DNA of 53,704 bases, taken from contig CADALZ010000016.1 of the NCBI GenBank assembly GCA_902788865.1, positions 1 through 53,704 of the forward strand, given 5' to 3'. Made by a program: the position numbers and the translations under genes. The notes below the pieces were generated by a model. It was not told where the DNA came from, searched no databases, and saw only the letters and a list, made by a program, of their open reading frames with translations. Within the stretch, counting starts at the first letter, position 1. Each line of letters starts with the position of its first letter. Origin of the DNA: an uncultured Bacteroidales bacterium. Lineage in GTDB: Bacteria > Bacteroidota > Bacteroidia > Bacteroidales > Bacteroidaceae. Positions 43,143 to 52,287 of this stretch are shown here, in pieces.

Positions 43143-43150
43143 CAAAGTTA
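43143..43150 (-). promoter_or_regulatory. -7 box of the TrmH-type gene
   Basis: Reads TAACTTTG on the minus strand (TAnnTTTG), just upstream of the ATG at 43121. Confidence 0.6.
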
Positions 43151-43172
43151 CGCATATTTTAAGAAATAGAAG

Positions 43173-43180
43173 TATCTTTG
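43173..43180 (+). promoter_or_regulatory. tamL -7 box
   Basis: TATCTTTG lies 37 bp before the tamL ATG and is back-to-back with the TrmH-type promoter. Confidence 0.65.
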
Positions 43181-43216
43181 TGACTGAAATATACATTTCC
43201 GAGTAAAGATAACTTC

Positions 43217-45520
43217 ATGAAGTCTGTTATATATCCTTTTCTGGTCTTAGGGTTCGTGTTGCTCCTGGCATCATGTTCCACTACCAAGTATGTGCCCGAT
43301 GGGAGCTACCTATTGGATGGTATCTCAATCGAGAGCGACAATAAGGATATCAACACCTCGGAGCTCTCGCTCTATCTGCGCCAGAGCCCTAACTCCAAGC
43401 TTTTCAGCCTTTTCCACACACAGCTCTACCTCTACAACCTCTCTGGACGCGACTCTACGAAGTGGGTGAACAAGGTGCTGCGTCGTATAGGTGATGCGCC
43501 TGTGATCTTCAGTGAGGAGGAGGATGAACGCACGCGCGACCAGCTCACGCGTGCCGTGCGAAACTTAGGCTATATGGGTGCCAGTGTGGAGAGCATCACG
43601 GAGACAAAGAAGAAGAAAAAGAAGGTGACCTATCGCGTCACTACAGGCAAGCCTTATGTGGTGCGCTCACTTAACTATGACATTCCGGATTCTACCATCT
43701 GGCGTTATATCCAGGCAGATACGGTGAACTCGCTACTCCATGAGGGCATGAACCTGAACATCAATGTGCTGGACGATGAGCGTGAGCGCATCGCTACCCA
43801 TCTGCTCAACAATGGCTACTACCGCTTCAACAAGGAGCTGCTCACTTATACGGCAGATACGGCACGCAATACCTATCAGGCAGATGTCACGCTGCATCTG
43901 CAGCCAAACACGGTCAATGGGGTAGTGCAGCCTTATCACCAGTACTATATAAATAAGGTGAGCTTCGTGACCGACTATGATGTACTGCAGCGCAATGCGC
44001 AGAATGCTTTCGATGTGACAGACTCCCTGAACTACAGAGGCTATCCTGTCTATTACAAGAACAGGCTTTACATCCGTCCGCGCACGCTGACCAACACTTC
44101 TTGGCTCAATCCTGGCGAGCTGTATAATCAGGCGAATATTCAGAAAACTTATAATAATTTCGGCCGACTCTCGGCTCTGCGCTATACCAATGTACGCTTC
44201 GATCAGCAGGCAGGCGACAGCACCAAACTTAATGCCTTCGTGCTGCTCACGAAGAACAAGTTGCAGTCTGTCTCCTTCGAGGTGGAGGGTACCAACTCGG
44301 CAGGCGACCTTGGTGCAGCAGCTTCTGTTTCTTACCAGAACCGCAACCTCTTCCGAGGGTCGGAGCTTTTCATGTTCCGCGTGCGTGGAGCCTATGAGGC
44401 TGTGTCGGGTCTGCATGGACAATATCGCAACGAGAGCTATACGGAGCTGGGGGCAGAGACCTCCATCAACTTCCCGCAATTCCTGTTTCCCTTCCTCTCG
44501 CACGACTTCCGCAAGAATATCCGTGCCAATACGGAATTTGGTATGCAGTACAACTACCAGATGCGCCCAGAGTTCACACGCATTGTGGCTTCCACCAACT
44601 GGAGCTACAAGTGGCAGTCGAAGAGTCTGCACACGCGCCATCAGATAGATGCCATCGACATCAACTATCTCTATATGCCCTGGCTCGATCCTAAGTTCAA
44701 GGAGCGCTACCTCGATGAGGAGAAGAACTACATCTTGCGCTACAACTACGAAGACCGTCTCATAGTGCGCTCTGGCTATAGTTACAGCTACAACAGTGCG
44801 GGAGGCGCCTTCATGGGTGGGGCAGTGACGGAGAATTCCTATTCGCTGCGCTTCAATGTAGAATCGGCTGGCAATGTGCTCTATGCGCTGGGTAAGCTTA
44901 CGGGTATGCACCAGAATGCCGAGGGCGAGTATGCCATCCTGAATATCCCCTTTGCGCAGTATATCAAGGCCGATTTCGACTATGCCAAGAACATCTCGTT
45001 CGACACTAAGAACTCCCTGTCATACCACGTCAATCTGGGCATAGCCTTCCCTTACGGCAATGCCAAGATGGTGCCCTTCGAGAAGCGCTACTTCTCTGGC
45101 GGTGCCAACAGCGTGCGTGGCTGGTCTGTGCGCGATCTTGGTCCTGGTTCATTCTCTGGCGATGGCAACTTCCTCAATCAGACAGGTGATATCAAGTTCG
45201 ATGCCAGCCTGGAGTTTCGTAGCAAGCTGTTCTGGAAAATTCAGAGTGCCGTCTTCGTAGATGCGGGCAATATCTGGACCATACGCGACTATCCCAGCCA
45301 GCCAGGCGGCCAGTTCCAGTTTGATAAGTTCTATAAGCAGATAGCCTTTGCTTATGGCCTTGGTATCCGCCTCGACCTCGACTTCTTCATCCTCCGCCTC
45401 GATGGTGGTATGAAGGCCATCAATCCGGCCTATTCCAGCGGCAAGCATCGCTATCCAGTGATACATCCCAACTTTAACCGTGACTTCGCCTTCCACTTCG
45501 CCGTGGGATACCCATTCTGA
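43217..45520 (+). CDS. tamL: TamL, lipoprotein-type TamA outer-membrane barrel
   Basis: The 767-residue protein has a lipoprotein signal (MKSVIYPFLVLGFVLLLASC, C20) followed by the TTKYVPDGSYLLDG opening common in TamL. POTRA-like domains follow to about residue 400 (with VTYRVTTGKPYVVRSLNYD). A C-terminal Omp85/D15 barrel carries the VRGW loop motif (SGGANSVRGWSVRDLGPGSF) and ends in a barrel strand (FAFHFAVGYPF). It works with TamB in outer-membrane biogenesis; its partner tamB lies at 46577 in the opposite orientation. A structured intergenic element begins right after its stop codon. Confidence 0.9.
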   Translation: MKSVIYPFLVLGFVLLLASCSTTKYVPDGSYLLDGISIESDNKDINTSELSLYLRQSPNSKLFSLFHTQLYLYNLSGRDSTKWVNKVLRRIGDAPVIFSEEEDERTRDQLTRAVRNLGYMGASVESITETKKKKKKVTYRVTTGKPYVVRSLNYDIPDSTIWRYIQADTVNSLLHEGMNLNINVLDDERERIATHLLNNGYYRFNKELLTYTADTARNTYQADVTLHLQPNTVNGVVQPYHQYYINKVSFVTDYDVLQRNAQNAFDVTDSLNYRGYPVYYKNRLYIRPRTLTNTSWLNPGELYNQANIQKTYNNFGRLSALRYTNVRFDQQAGDSTKLNAFVLLTKNKLQSVSFEVEGTNSAGDLGAAASVSYQNRNLFRGSELFMFRVRGAYEAVSGLHGQYRNESYTELGAETSINFPQFLFPFLSHDFRKNIRANTEFGMQYNYQMRPEFTRIVASTNWSYKWQSKSLHTRHQIDAIDINYLYMPWLDPKFKERYLDEEKNYILRYNYEDRLIVRSGYSYSYNSAGGAFMGGAVTENSYSLRFNVESAGNVLYALGKLTGMHQNAEGEYAILNIPFAQYIKADFDYAKNISFDTKNSLSYHVNLGIAFPYGNAKMVPFEKRYFSGGANSVRGWSVRDLGPGSFSGDGNFLNQTGDIKFDASLEFRSKLFWKIQSAVFVDAGNIWTIRDYPSQPGGQFQFDKFYKQIAFAYGLGIRLDLDFFILRLDGGMKAINPAYSSGKHRYPVIHPNFNRDFAFHFAVGYPF

Positions 45521-45732
45521 TTTCACTCTACACCTCTACACCTTTTGAGCGTAACATTCAGAATGTGAGATGTTTAGATGGGTGTAGAGAGAGTCGGCAC
45601 TCTACACCCACATTACACCCTTAGCGGTAAGAAGGTGTAGAGAGGGTGTAGAGTTAAGGCCTACTCTACACCATCTTAAATTACTGAGCATCAGGAAGAT
45701 ATGCTTAAAAGGTGTAGAGGTGTAGAGTGAAA
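45521..45732. repeat. 212-bp element bounded by 26-bp perfect inverted repeats
   Basis: The outer arms 45521-45546 and 45707-45732 are perfect 26-bp inverted repeats built from two CTCTACACC words. Inside are hairpins with arms TGGGTGTAGAG (45579-45589) / CTCTACACCCA (45600-45610) and GGTGTAGAGT (45645-45654) / ACTCTACACC (45663-45672), plus another GGTGTAGAG at 45634. The element begins at the first base after the tamL stop. No ORF or target duplication is seen. It may be a fold-back mobile element, a terminator or a binding array. Confidence 0.8.
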
Positions 45733-45856
45733 CGCGAGCAGCGTATAAAATAATACGGTGATCCGTAAGCAAAGGGGCAACGAGCCATAACTAACGAAGC
45801 TGTGAGCCATAATCTCTCTTAGGACAAGAAAGCTGCTCTGCCATTTCTTGCCAACT

Positions 45857-45944
45857 GGGAAAATTTTATGCTCTCACTGTGAACATTTATTTTCACACCT
45901 ATGAACATAAATGCTCACTACGTTGAGCATCCGTGAGCATAACA
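45857..45944. repeat. 22-bp-period intergenic array in the tamL-DUF3332 gap
   Basis: Four 22-bp units (45857-45878, 45879-45900, 45901-45922, 45923-45944) carry words GTGAACAT, ATGAACAT, ATGCTCAC, TTGAGCAT and GTGAGCAT. Inverted words such as ATGCTCAC (45911-45918) and GTGAGCAT (45933-45940) can pair. The first unit follows CCAACTG and shares the AACTGGGAAAA word with the arrays at 36613 and 52187. Confidence 0.6.
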
Positions 45945-45953
45945 CATTTCTAT

Positions 45954-45987
45954 AAAAAAGATGCCGGCAGGAAAACCTGTCGGCATC
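45954..45987 (-). terminator. Terminator of the tamB-DUF3332 unit
   Basis: On the minus strand a 12-bp stem (45987-45976 with 45971-45960, one G-T pair, AAAA/TTTT loop) is followed by a run of six T. Confidence 0.85.
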
Positions 45988-46011
45988 TTATGCTGAAAAT
46001 GTAGCAGTCGC

Positions 46012-46548
46012 TTAGTAAGCTACACCAGTAGCAGCATGCAGGGAAGCAAGGCCCTGAGCATCTGGCATCACGGTCATGGCCTCACCATTAGGCAGGGCAT
46101 ACTCTACGGCACCATTCTCATTGATGCGGAAAAGCTCGCTGGTCACACCGTCCTGAGTGACATTCCAAGAGTTGTCATCCTGGTTGTAGGTCAGACTCAT
46201 AGACAGATCTTCGCCTTCCTTCGTGATAGAATAGCCATTCTCCAAGGTAGTCACCAAGTAGTTGCCATTCTCACCTTTCACCTGGCGAACGTCACCAATG
46301 CTAGCCACTGGATTGTCACCGCTCCAGAACTCGATAGAGTTGATCACCACAGCGTCTGCAAAGTAGCAGATACCATAAACAGGGATGATGTTGAGGGCAA
46401 GGAATACCACCTCGTTCACCCATTTGTCACCAATGCCTTGGTTCCAATTCAGCACTTTCTGATGCAGTGCGAAAGAGCCAATGCAAGAAGAGAATACGAA
46501 GGCTCCACACATGAGCAGTGTAGCCAGTTTCAAAGTCATCTTTTTCAT
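46012..46548 (-). CDS. DUF3332 lipoprotein
   Basis: The 178-residue product has a lipoprotein signal (MKKMTLKLATLLMCGAFVFSSC). A conserved stretch, GSFALHQKVLNWNQGIGDKWVNEVVFLALNIIPVYGICYFADAVVINSIEFW, contains a hydrophobic segment. This is the DUF3332 pattern. Function is unknown. It starts 28 bp after the tamB stop, so it is probably transcribed with tamB, and it is closed by the terminator at 45954-45987. The ATG at 46548 starts the signal peptide; an upstream in-frame start at 46575 would overlap the gap but looks less natural. Confidence 0.82.
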   Translation of the reverse strand: MKKMTLKLATLLMCGAFVFSSCIGSFALHQKVLNWNQGIGDKWVNEVVFLALNIIPVYGICYFADAVVINSIEFWSGDNPVASIGDVRQVKGENGNYLVTTLENGYSITKEGEDLSMSLTYNQDDNSWNVTQDGVTSELFRINENGAVEYALPNGEAMTVMPDAQGLASLHAATGVAY

Positions 46549-46576
46549 GTTCTTTCTGTTTTTAAAGTTTAACAAT

Positions 46577-49500
46577 TCATTTATTTGTATTAGTATCTTC
46601 CAAAAGCTGTCGGCGCTTCCAACGATACCACGGGAGCAACTCTTCCAGACGGTCGAAGTCTTTCTTGAAGATGATACCTATGCCCTGTGTGGTAAGGTTG
46701 GTGCGGATGTATGAGCGATCGTTGGTCTCATTGTAGGCTTTCAGACGGATGTTGCCCGAACTGTTCACCAGCCATTCCGCTTCAAAATCACCTACAAAGT
46801 TAGTATTTGTTGTCATCATTTGGTTCTCTCTGTACCCAAAATTACCATTTATTAGCAAACGGTTATTGAGAAGCTGCCCAGAGAGGATGCCCTCCACCTC
46901 CATATCGTTCCAGCCTTCTTCACCCGTACTGAAGTTGGTGCCGAAGTTCCAATTGTTGTTGTTTATCAAATTGGAGAGCATACTGTTGAGCTGGCCAGAA
47001 AGGGTAGAGGACACCACGCTGGAGGCAATGTTCGACTGCGAGCCGTTGTTTTCTGGCATGTAGAACTTGCCGATGGTGAGCAGGTAGAGTATCTGCGTAT
47101 TCATCTGCTCGTCTGTGGCAATGTAGTTCTGCACCAAAGCCTGCACCTCATCACGCTCCAAAGGCAGTTCCAAGCCCATGGACACAGAGGGCGAGGTGAG
47201 GCGGCCCGTCATATTCAGCAGGCAGTTCACGCGCACCAAGGTCTGATCCACATACGTGCGAGCATTTGGAATCAGATCGTTCAGCGAAGCCGAGTTCACC
47301 TGATACCTAGTCTGAAGGTCGAGCACACCATCGAGCGGCTCCCCATCGAAGGTGATAGAGCTGCCATCGAGGATGGTGAAGTCTTTCTTCATGATCTGCT
47401 GGATACTCATCTTATAGACACCCTGATTGATGTTGTAAGCACCAAACAGTTTGAAATCACCTTTATTAAAGAACTCTGCCGAGAGGTTGCCCGATCCGTA
47501 GCAACTGATATTGTCGCCAGAGAACGGATCCATCACGATGCGCAAGTTCATATCGCGCGTCACATCTGCCACCAAGTTCAGACGGATATCGCCAAAGGAA
47601 TCGTCTTCCTCTTCCTCTTCTTCCGACAGCTGTGCCAAGTCGAACTCCGACAGCGGCATAGGATCTTGCAGTGTGCGACGAGGCGTCTTGTCCACAAACT
47701 TGATGAAGCCATCTTCGGTAGCCGTAGAGACATAGTCCTTGATATAGGTGAAGACGGAATTCTTGTTGGTAGTCACAGCCACATCGATGTTCATGCCCGT
47801 CTGCGGATTGCCAGAGATATTCACGTTTCCAGTGCCATAGACGGTGCCGTAGAAGGGGAAGTCCACCACCGACTTGGTGTTGAGCAACTGCATATTGTCG
47901 ATATCGATGTCGAAATTGTAGCGTATGTTCTTGAAATGCTCATAGTTTACCTCGCCATTGGCATGTCCCATGTGCCCCTCATTGTCGAATACACGATTGT
48001 TCACGAAGCGCAAGCCGCCCGGATGCACCTGAATGGTATCCGTGAGGTTGATGTAGATGTTCAGAAAATCTATCTTCATGGCAGCATCTACAGCAGCCAC
48101 GCCGTCGAGCGTCAGCGCCTTGAACTTGCCATAGACGCGCACATCGCCAAAGGCACGCCCATAAAGCTCAGGCGTGAGGTCGGAGAGGATGCTTTGGAGG
48201 AACTTCAGATTGGTGCCTCCAGCATTGATCTGCAAATCGAGCGAGCTGGTTGGCTTGATAGGGTAGATATAGCCCTCAACGTGGGTCTTAGCCAATTCCT
48301 GCTCTGTGATGTCCACATCTATATATAGACCCTCCACAGGATGGTGCCACTCCAGATGTGCCTGTGCATCACCCAGATAGCCATCCTCGAAACCAATGCT
48401 CTCGATGAAGAGGTCGGCATTGAGCTTGGGCTCCTTCATCACACAACTGGCCACCGCTGGTCCTGTGGCAAAGCCAGAGATATTCACGCCAAGGTCGGCC
48501 ACATCGAAGACGTATTTCAAATCAATGCCCTTCAGATCCAGATAAACGCTATCTGCCTCGGAATCAGAGAGTAAGCCATTGACGCTGAGGTGCCTGTCTT
48601 CATGATAAATAAGGAAATCATCGATGGCCACCTTGCCACCTTCAAGCGTGACGGTAGAAGGCTGTATGTTCCAGAGGGTATCGCTGATGATGATGTCTGA
48701 AGGTTGTACCTGGACGGTGGTCTTCAGAGCCGATTTATGCTCTTTCTCCACGCGCTCGAAGTGGGTGAGGGCAGCGAGGCGTCCGCTGTAAGTGCGAGCG
48801 CCATTGTTTCCCCAGTTGATACTCGCAGAAAGACTGTCGTTCTGCACGTAGGCCTGTGCAGAAACATTCATGGAATTAGAAGCACTGACATTATTGAAAC
48901 GCACATCCAAATTCAGACGGTCGTCTTGATTGTCGCATAGCAATCTGCCAGATTCGATGAAACGATCATCATAGCGAAGCCGAGGGAAGAAGCCCTCCAC
49001 ACGGATCTGCTGAAGCCGCTCGTTCACATAGCCAGAAAGCATCGACTGCGAATAAATCTTAATAGGTATCTCGGAGATAGCAGCCAGCATGTCTGTATTT
49101 GCCACGCGGAAACTGAACTCAAACACATTGCTGGACTGCTTTTTCTGCGATCCTGAGCTCACTAATGAAGGGATATATCTCTCTAGAATCTTCATGATGC
49201 TGGCAGGCAAGGTTTGGTAAGAGAACGCGCCCTTAATCTGACCTTTCACCACCTCTGAATCTACGTCGATAAGCTTACTACCATCCGCTTCTTTGTTGGC
49301 TGCCACATGGAAATTGCGCAGGAAATAGCTCTCATCCTCCGTACTGAATGCCATACTGTCCAGATCAATAGAGCCTATCATGTCGTCTATGTTGTGTCCG
49401 CGCAGATTGGCTCTCAGTACACCCGAAGCCTCTGTATACCTCAGAGTATCAGTGAGATGAATCATGGCAGGACGCAGATTATTAAGTCGTGCCGTGAAAT

Positions 49501-51007
49501 CATAGACAGGAACAGAACTCTGCGTGTTGAAGTTGCCAATCATGCTCAGCTGTAAGTTCTCATCATCTACCAATACAGCGCCATTGAAGCCCCCTTGACG
49601 ATACTCTCCATCAAGATCGATATGCTCGTAGGTATAGTCCTTGTATTCTAAAGCAGAAATCAAGCCCCTCACCTTCATGTCTGGATAGCCTTTTTCTACC
49701 ACATGCCCATTAAAGTCCATCGCGAGAGAGACATTGCCAAGGTCATCTTGAGCAAGGAGCTTACCAAGCTGGAAATCAGCAGCTTCCAGATTGCCTGCAT
49801 AATTCAGCGGATTATTCTGCTTAGCTGCTGAAAGTTTCACATTGCCTCGCAAGTTGCCCAAAGCCGTCTCTATCAATCCGTTGGCATTGAAGCTGTTGAA
49901 ATAGCCGTCGATATCGCCAGAAAAGTTGGTAGTCCCCAGACGCTGGAAGAACTCCGAACCATTGTCGGATCCTGCATTAAGGTTGCGCAGCATCATAGGG
50001 ATGCCTTGCTCATCGATGCGCAAACGCTCCAAACGGCCACGCACATAGGCGCTATCCGGCACAGAAAGACTGCTGAACAAGGCATTTCCTTGCGCTACTA
50101 TATGATTGCCTGCATTGACAGCCAAGACAGGACAATGCAGATTATTCAGCGTTCCATTGGCATTGAGCTGCATGCTAAGTGGCTCTGTGAAAGAGCGGAA
50201 GAGGGGGAGGAAGGCCGAGAAATCACGAAGGGTGACCTTTGGAGATTCCAACTGGAAGTCGAACTGCACATCGTCTGCCACATTCTTCACATTCGGAAGA
50301 TCGTAGCTTAAGTGGATGGAATCCATTGAGATGCGCGTATCAGGCAGTTCTATGTTGAAGGTCTTCACCAGCGTCTGCTGCTTGTTTCCCACCATGTGGA
50401 AGTTGAGGTTGTCAAGCTTGAAGCCCGACTGTCTTTCTTCAAAGCTCATGCGACGGATGGCTGCATTCAATGAATCTTTGGTCAGTGCCTTGAGAGAGAT
50501 ATTGGCCACTATATTATTGAAATCCAGATGATTCACATTGAAAGTATCAGGTGTCAAAGGCTCTGAAAGCACATCGTAGGTCACCGTGCCTTTGCGCACC
50601 AGAAGAGAGTTGATGCGTACATGAAGATCGGTCTGCTGCTGTGTAGAGTCTTTAGATGCCAAGGCATCAAGCACAAATTGGTAATTTGGAATTGCCTCTG
50701 GATGCTCTTTCTGAAGGTGCATCTGGAGACCAAAGAGCTGAGCTGTACCGATGGAAACTTTGCCAGAAAGCAGGGAGAGCAGGCTTATCTTAGCAGAGGC
50801 ACGAGAAACGCTTGCTAATGGGGCTCCTGTCTGGTCGGCAAGTGCGATGTCTTCTACTATCAGACGATTGGGAAGACCGAATTCCACCCGTCCCACTTTC
50901 ACCTCAGTGCCAAGCAGGCTGGAGAGTTCACTACTGACCACACGTCCAGCATGCCGCTGAACAAAAGGTATGTTCAGCAGAACAATGACGGCTATGTAGA
51001 AAGCCAA
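46577..51007 (-). CDS. tamB: TamB-like translocation and assembly module protein
   Basis: The predicted product of ~1476 residues has an N-terminal hydrophobic anchor (AFYIAVIVLLNIPFVQ). Long beta-helix AsmA/TamB-like repeats follow. The C-terminal DUF490 domain contains NINQGVYKMSIQQIMKKDFTILDGSSITFDGEPLDGVLDLQTRYQV and LLLNMTGRLTSPSV-like segments. It bridges inner and outer membranes with TamL. The first standard start codon in the open frame is TTG at 51007, which cuts into the anchor. Upstream in-frame codons encode KLGNKINNIARWTVIGLL before a stop, so the true start may be a non-standard codon upstream. A minus-strand promoter lies at 51085-51092. Confidence 0.88.
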   Translation of the reverse strand: MAFYIAVIVLLNIPFVQRHAGRVVSSELSSLLGTEVKVGRVEFGLPNRLIVEDIALADQTGAPLASVSRASAKISLLSLLSGKVSIGTAQLFGLQMHLQKEHPEAIPNYQFVLDALASKDSTQQQTDLHVRINSLLVRKGTVTYDVLSEPLTPDTFNVNHLDFNNIVANISLKALTKDSLNAAIRRMSFEERQSGFKLDNLNFHMVGNKQQTLVKTFNIELPDTRISMDSIHLSYDLPNVKNVADDVQFDFQLESPKVTLRDFSAFLPLFRSFTEPLSMQLNANGTLNNLHCPVLAVNAGNHIVAQGNALFSSLSVPDSAYVRGRLERLRIDEQGIPMMLRNLNAGSDNGSEFFQRLGTTNFSGDIDGYFNSFNANGLIETALGNLRGNVKLSAAKQNNPLNYAGNLEAADFQLGKLLAQDDLGNVSLAMDFNGHVVEKGYPDMKVRGLISALEYKDYTYEHIDLDGEYRQGGFNGAVLVDDENLQLSMIGNFNTQSSVPVYDFTARLNNLRPAMIHLTDTLRYTEASGVLRANLRGHNIDDMIGSIDLDSMAFSTEDESYFLRNFHVAANKEADGSKLIDVDSEVVKGQIKGAFSYQTLPASIMKILERYIPSLVSSGSQKKQSSNVFEFSFRVANTDMLAAISEIPIKIYSQSMLSGYVNERLQQIRVEGFFPRLRYDDRFIESGRLLCDNQDDRLNLDVRFNNVSASNSMNVSAQAYVQNDSLSASINWGNNGARTYSGRLAALTHFERVEKEHKSALKTTVQVQPSDIIISDTLWNIQPSTVTLEGGKVAIDDFLIYHEDRHLSVNGLLSDSEADSVYLDLKGIDLKYVFDVADLGVNISGFATGPAVASCVMKEPKLNADLFIESIGFEDGYLGDAQAHLEWHHPVEGLYIDVDITEQELAKTHVEGYIYPIKPTSSLDLQINAGGTNLKFLQSILSDLTPELYGRAFGDVRVYGKFKALTLDGVAAVDAAMKIDFLNIYINLTDTIQVHPGGLRFVNNRVFDNEGHMGHANGEVNYEHFKNIRYNFDIDIDNMQLLNTKSVVDFPFYGTVYGTGNVNISGNPQTGMNIDVAVTTNKNSVFTYIKDYVSTATEDGFIKFVDKTPRRTLQDPMPLSEFDLAQLSEEEEEEDDSFGDIRLNLVADVTRDMNLRIVMDPFSGDNISCYGSGNLSAEFFNKGDFKLFGAYNINQGVYKMSIQQIMKKDFTILDGSSITFDGEPLDGVLDLQTRYQVNSASLNDLIPNARTYVDQTLVRVNCLLNMTGRLTSPSVSMGLELPLERDEVQALVQNYIATDEQMNTQILYLLTIGKFYMPENNGSQSNIASSVVSSTLSGQLNSMLSNLINNNNWNFGTNFSTGEEGWNDMEVEGILSGQLLNNRLLINGNFGYRENQMMTTNTNFVGDFEAEWLVNSSGNIRLKAYNETNDRSYIRTNLTTQGIGIIFKKDFDRLEELLPWYRWKRRQLLEDTNTNK

Positions 51008-51084
51008 GAGGCCTATGACCGTCCATCGCGCTATATTGTTGATCTTATTTCCCAGTTTTATCTACATTATTTATAAATCGAGAA

Positions 51085-51092
51085 CAAAAATA
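51085..51092 (-). promoter_or_regulatory. tamB -7 box
   Basis: Reads TATTTTTG on the minus strand. It would place the transcript start near 51078, about 70 nt before the TTG at 51007. Confidence 0.65.
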
Positions 51093-51124
51093 CGAAAAAA
51101 AGTCATACATACCACTTTTATCAC

Positions 51125-51132
51125 TACTTTTG
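51125..51132 (+). promoter_or_regulatory. tsaD -7 box
   Basis: TACTTTTG matches TAnnTTTG 24 bp before the tsaD ATG at 51157. It rules out an in-frame TTG at 51130 as the start. Confidence 0.7.
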
Positions 51133-51156
51133 CAGAAAGTTTTAAAAAGAAAAAGC

Positions 51157-52179
51157 ATGAGTACAATTATACTTGGAATTGAATCTTCTTGCGATGACAC
51201 TTCTGCAGCCGTCATCAAGGATGGCTATCTGCTGTCCAATGTCATTGCAAGTCAGGCAGTTCACATGGCTTATGGAGGGGTGGTGCCCGAGTTGGCATCG
51301 CGTGCCCATCAGCAAAACATCGTTCCTGTGGTGGATCAAGCTCTAAAACAGGCGGGAGTGAAAAAAGAAGAACTTAGCGCTGTAGCGTTCACCAGAGGGC
51401 CAGGCTTAATGGGTTCACTACTGGTAGGTGTCTCTTTCGCCAAAGGCTTCGCGCGTTCGCTGGGCATACCGATGATAGATGTTAATCACTTGACTGGCCA
51501 TGTGTTAGCCAATTTCATTAAAGTGGAGGGAGAGCCAAATGAAGTGCCTCAGTTCCCATTTCTCTGCCTACTGGTATCTGGCGGTAACTCCCAGATTATC
51601 TTGGTGAAAAGCTATAAGGACATGGAAATTCTGGGGCAGACCATCGATGATGCAGCAGGAGAGGCCATAGATAAATGTTCTAAGGTGATGGGACTGGGCT
51701 ATCCAGGCGGTCCGATCATCGACAAGCTGGCTCGTCAAGGAGATCCAAAGGCGTTCAGCTTCAACAAGCCCCATATTCCAGGACTCGACTATAGTTTCAG
51801 CGGATTGAAGACTTCTTTCCTGTATTCGCTGAAAAAATGGATAGCCGACGATCCTGATTTTGTGGAGCATCATAAGACAGACTTGGCTGCTTCTCTGGAA
51901 GCTACCATTGTAGATATTTTGATGGATAAACTGCGCAAAGCTGCCAAACAATATAATATAAAAGAGGTGGCACTGGCTGGTGGCGTGTCTGCCAACAATG
52001 GACTACGCAATGCTTTCCGCGACCACGCCAAGCGTTATGGATGGAAGATATTCATCCCGAAATTCAGCTATACCACTGACAATGCGGCAATGATAGCCAT
52101 CACGGGATATTACAAGTATCAAGACCAAGATTTCTGTCCGATAGAAGCACCCGCTTACTCGCGTGTATCTATCAAATAA
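51157..52179 (+). CDS. tsaD: tRNA N6-adenosine threonylcarbamoyltransferase
   Basis: The 340-residue protein has the Kae1/TsaD signature: ILGIESSCDDTSAAV, the metal-binding HLTGH with the VLANF that follows, ASRAHQQNI, PFLCLLVSGGNSQI, TIDDAAGEAIDKCSKVMGLGYPGGP and LAGGVSANNGLR, ending with YTTDNAAMIAITGYY. It transfers the threonylcarbamoyl group to A37 of ANN-decoding tRNAs. Length is normal. It is divergent from tamB. Confidence 0.96.
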   Translation: MSTIILGIESSCDDTSAAVIKDGYLLSNVIASQAVHMAYGGVVPELASRAHQQNIVPVVDQALKQAGVKKEELSAVAFTRGPGLMGSLLVGVSFAKGFARSLGIPMIDVNHLTGHVLANFIKVEGEPNEVPQFPFLCLLVSGGNSQIILVKSYKDMEILGQTIDDAAGEAIDKCSKVMGLGYPGGPIIDKLARQGDPKAFSFNKPHIPGLDYSFSGLKTSFLYSLKKWIADDPDFVEHHKTDLAASLEATIVDILMDKLRKAAKQYNIKEVALAGGVSANNGLRNAFRDHAKRYGWKIFIPKFSYTTDNAAMIAITGYYKYQDQDFCPIEAPAYSRVSIK

Positions 52180-52186
52180 TATTTTG

Positions 52187-52252
52187 CTAACTGGAAAAAA
52201 ATATTTTCCTAACTAGAAAAAAAGTTTTCCCTCACGGGAAAGTTTAAAAAAC
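52187..52252. repeat. 22-bp-period intergenic array after tsaD
   Basis: Three 22-bp units (52187-52208, 52209-52230, 52231-52252). The first two both open with CTAACT and differ mainly inside the A/T tract; the third is degenerate. The words CTAACTGG and ACTAG followed by A runs match the array at 36613 and the gap at 28208. Confidence 0.6.
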
Positions 52253-52287
52253 ATCGAGAGGGAGAAAATTTTCAAAAAAGAGAAACT

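Larger units (their letters stand above)
45733..46011. other. Non-coding rest of the convergent gap after tamL
   Basis: No gene is seen. It contains scattered GAGCCATAA words, then a 22-bp-period array (45857-45944), then the terminator of the minus-strand DUF3332 gene (45954-45987). Confidence 0.65.

Noticed and set aside
43733-44911. 392-codon minus-strand frame inside tamL
   Set aside because: Antisense shadow of a supported outer-membrane barrel gene.
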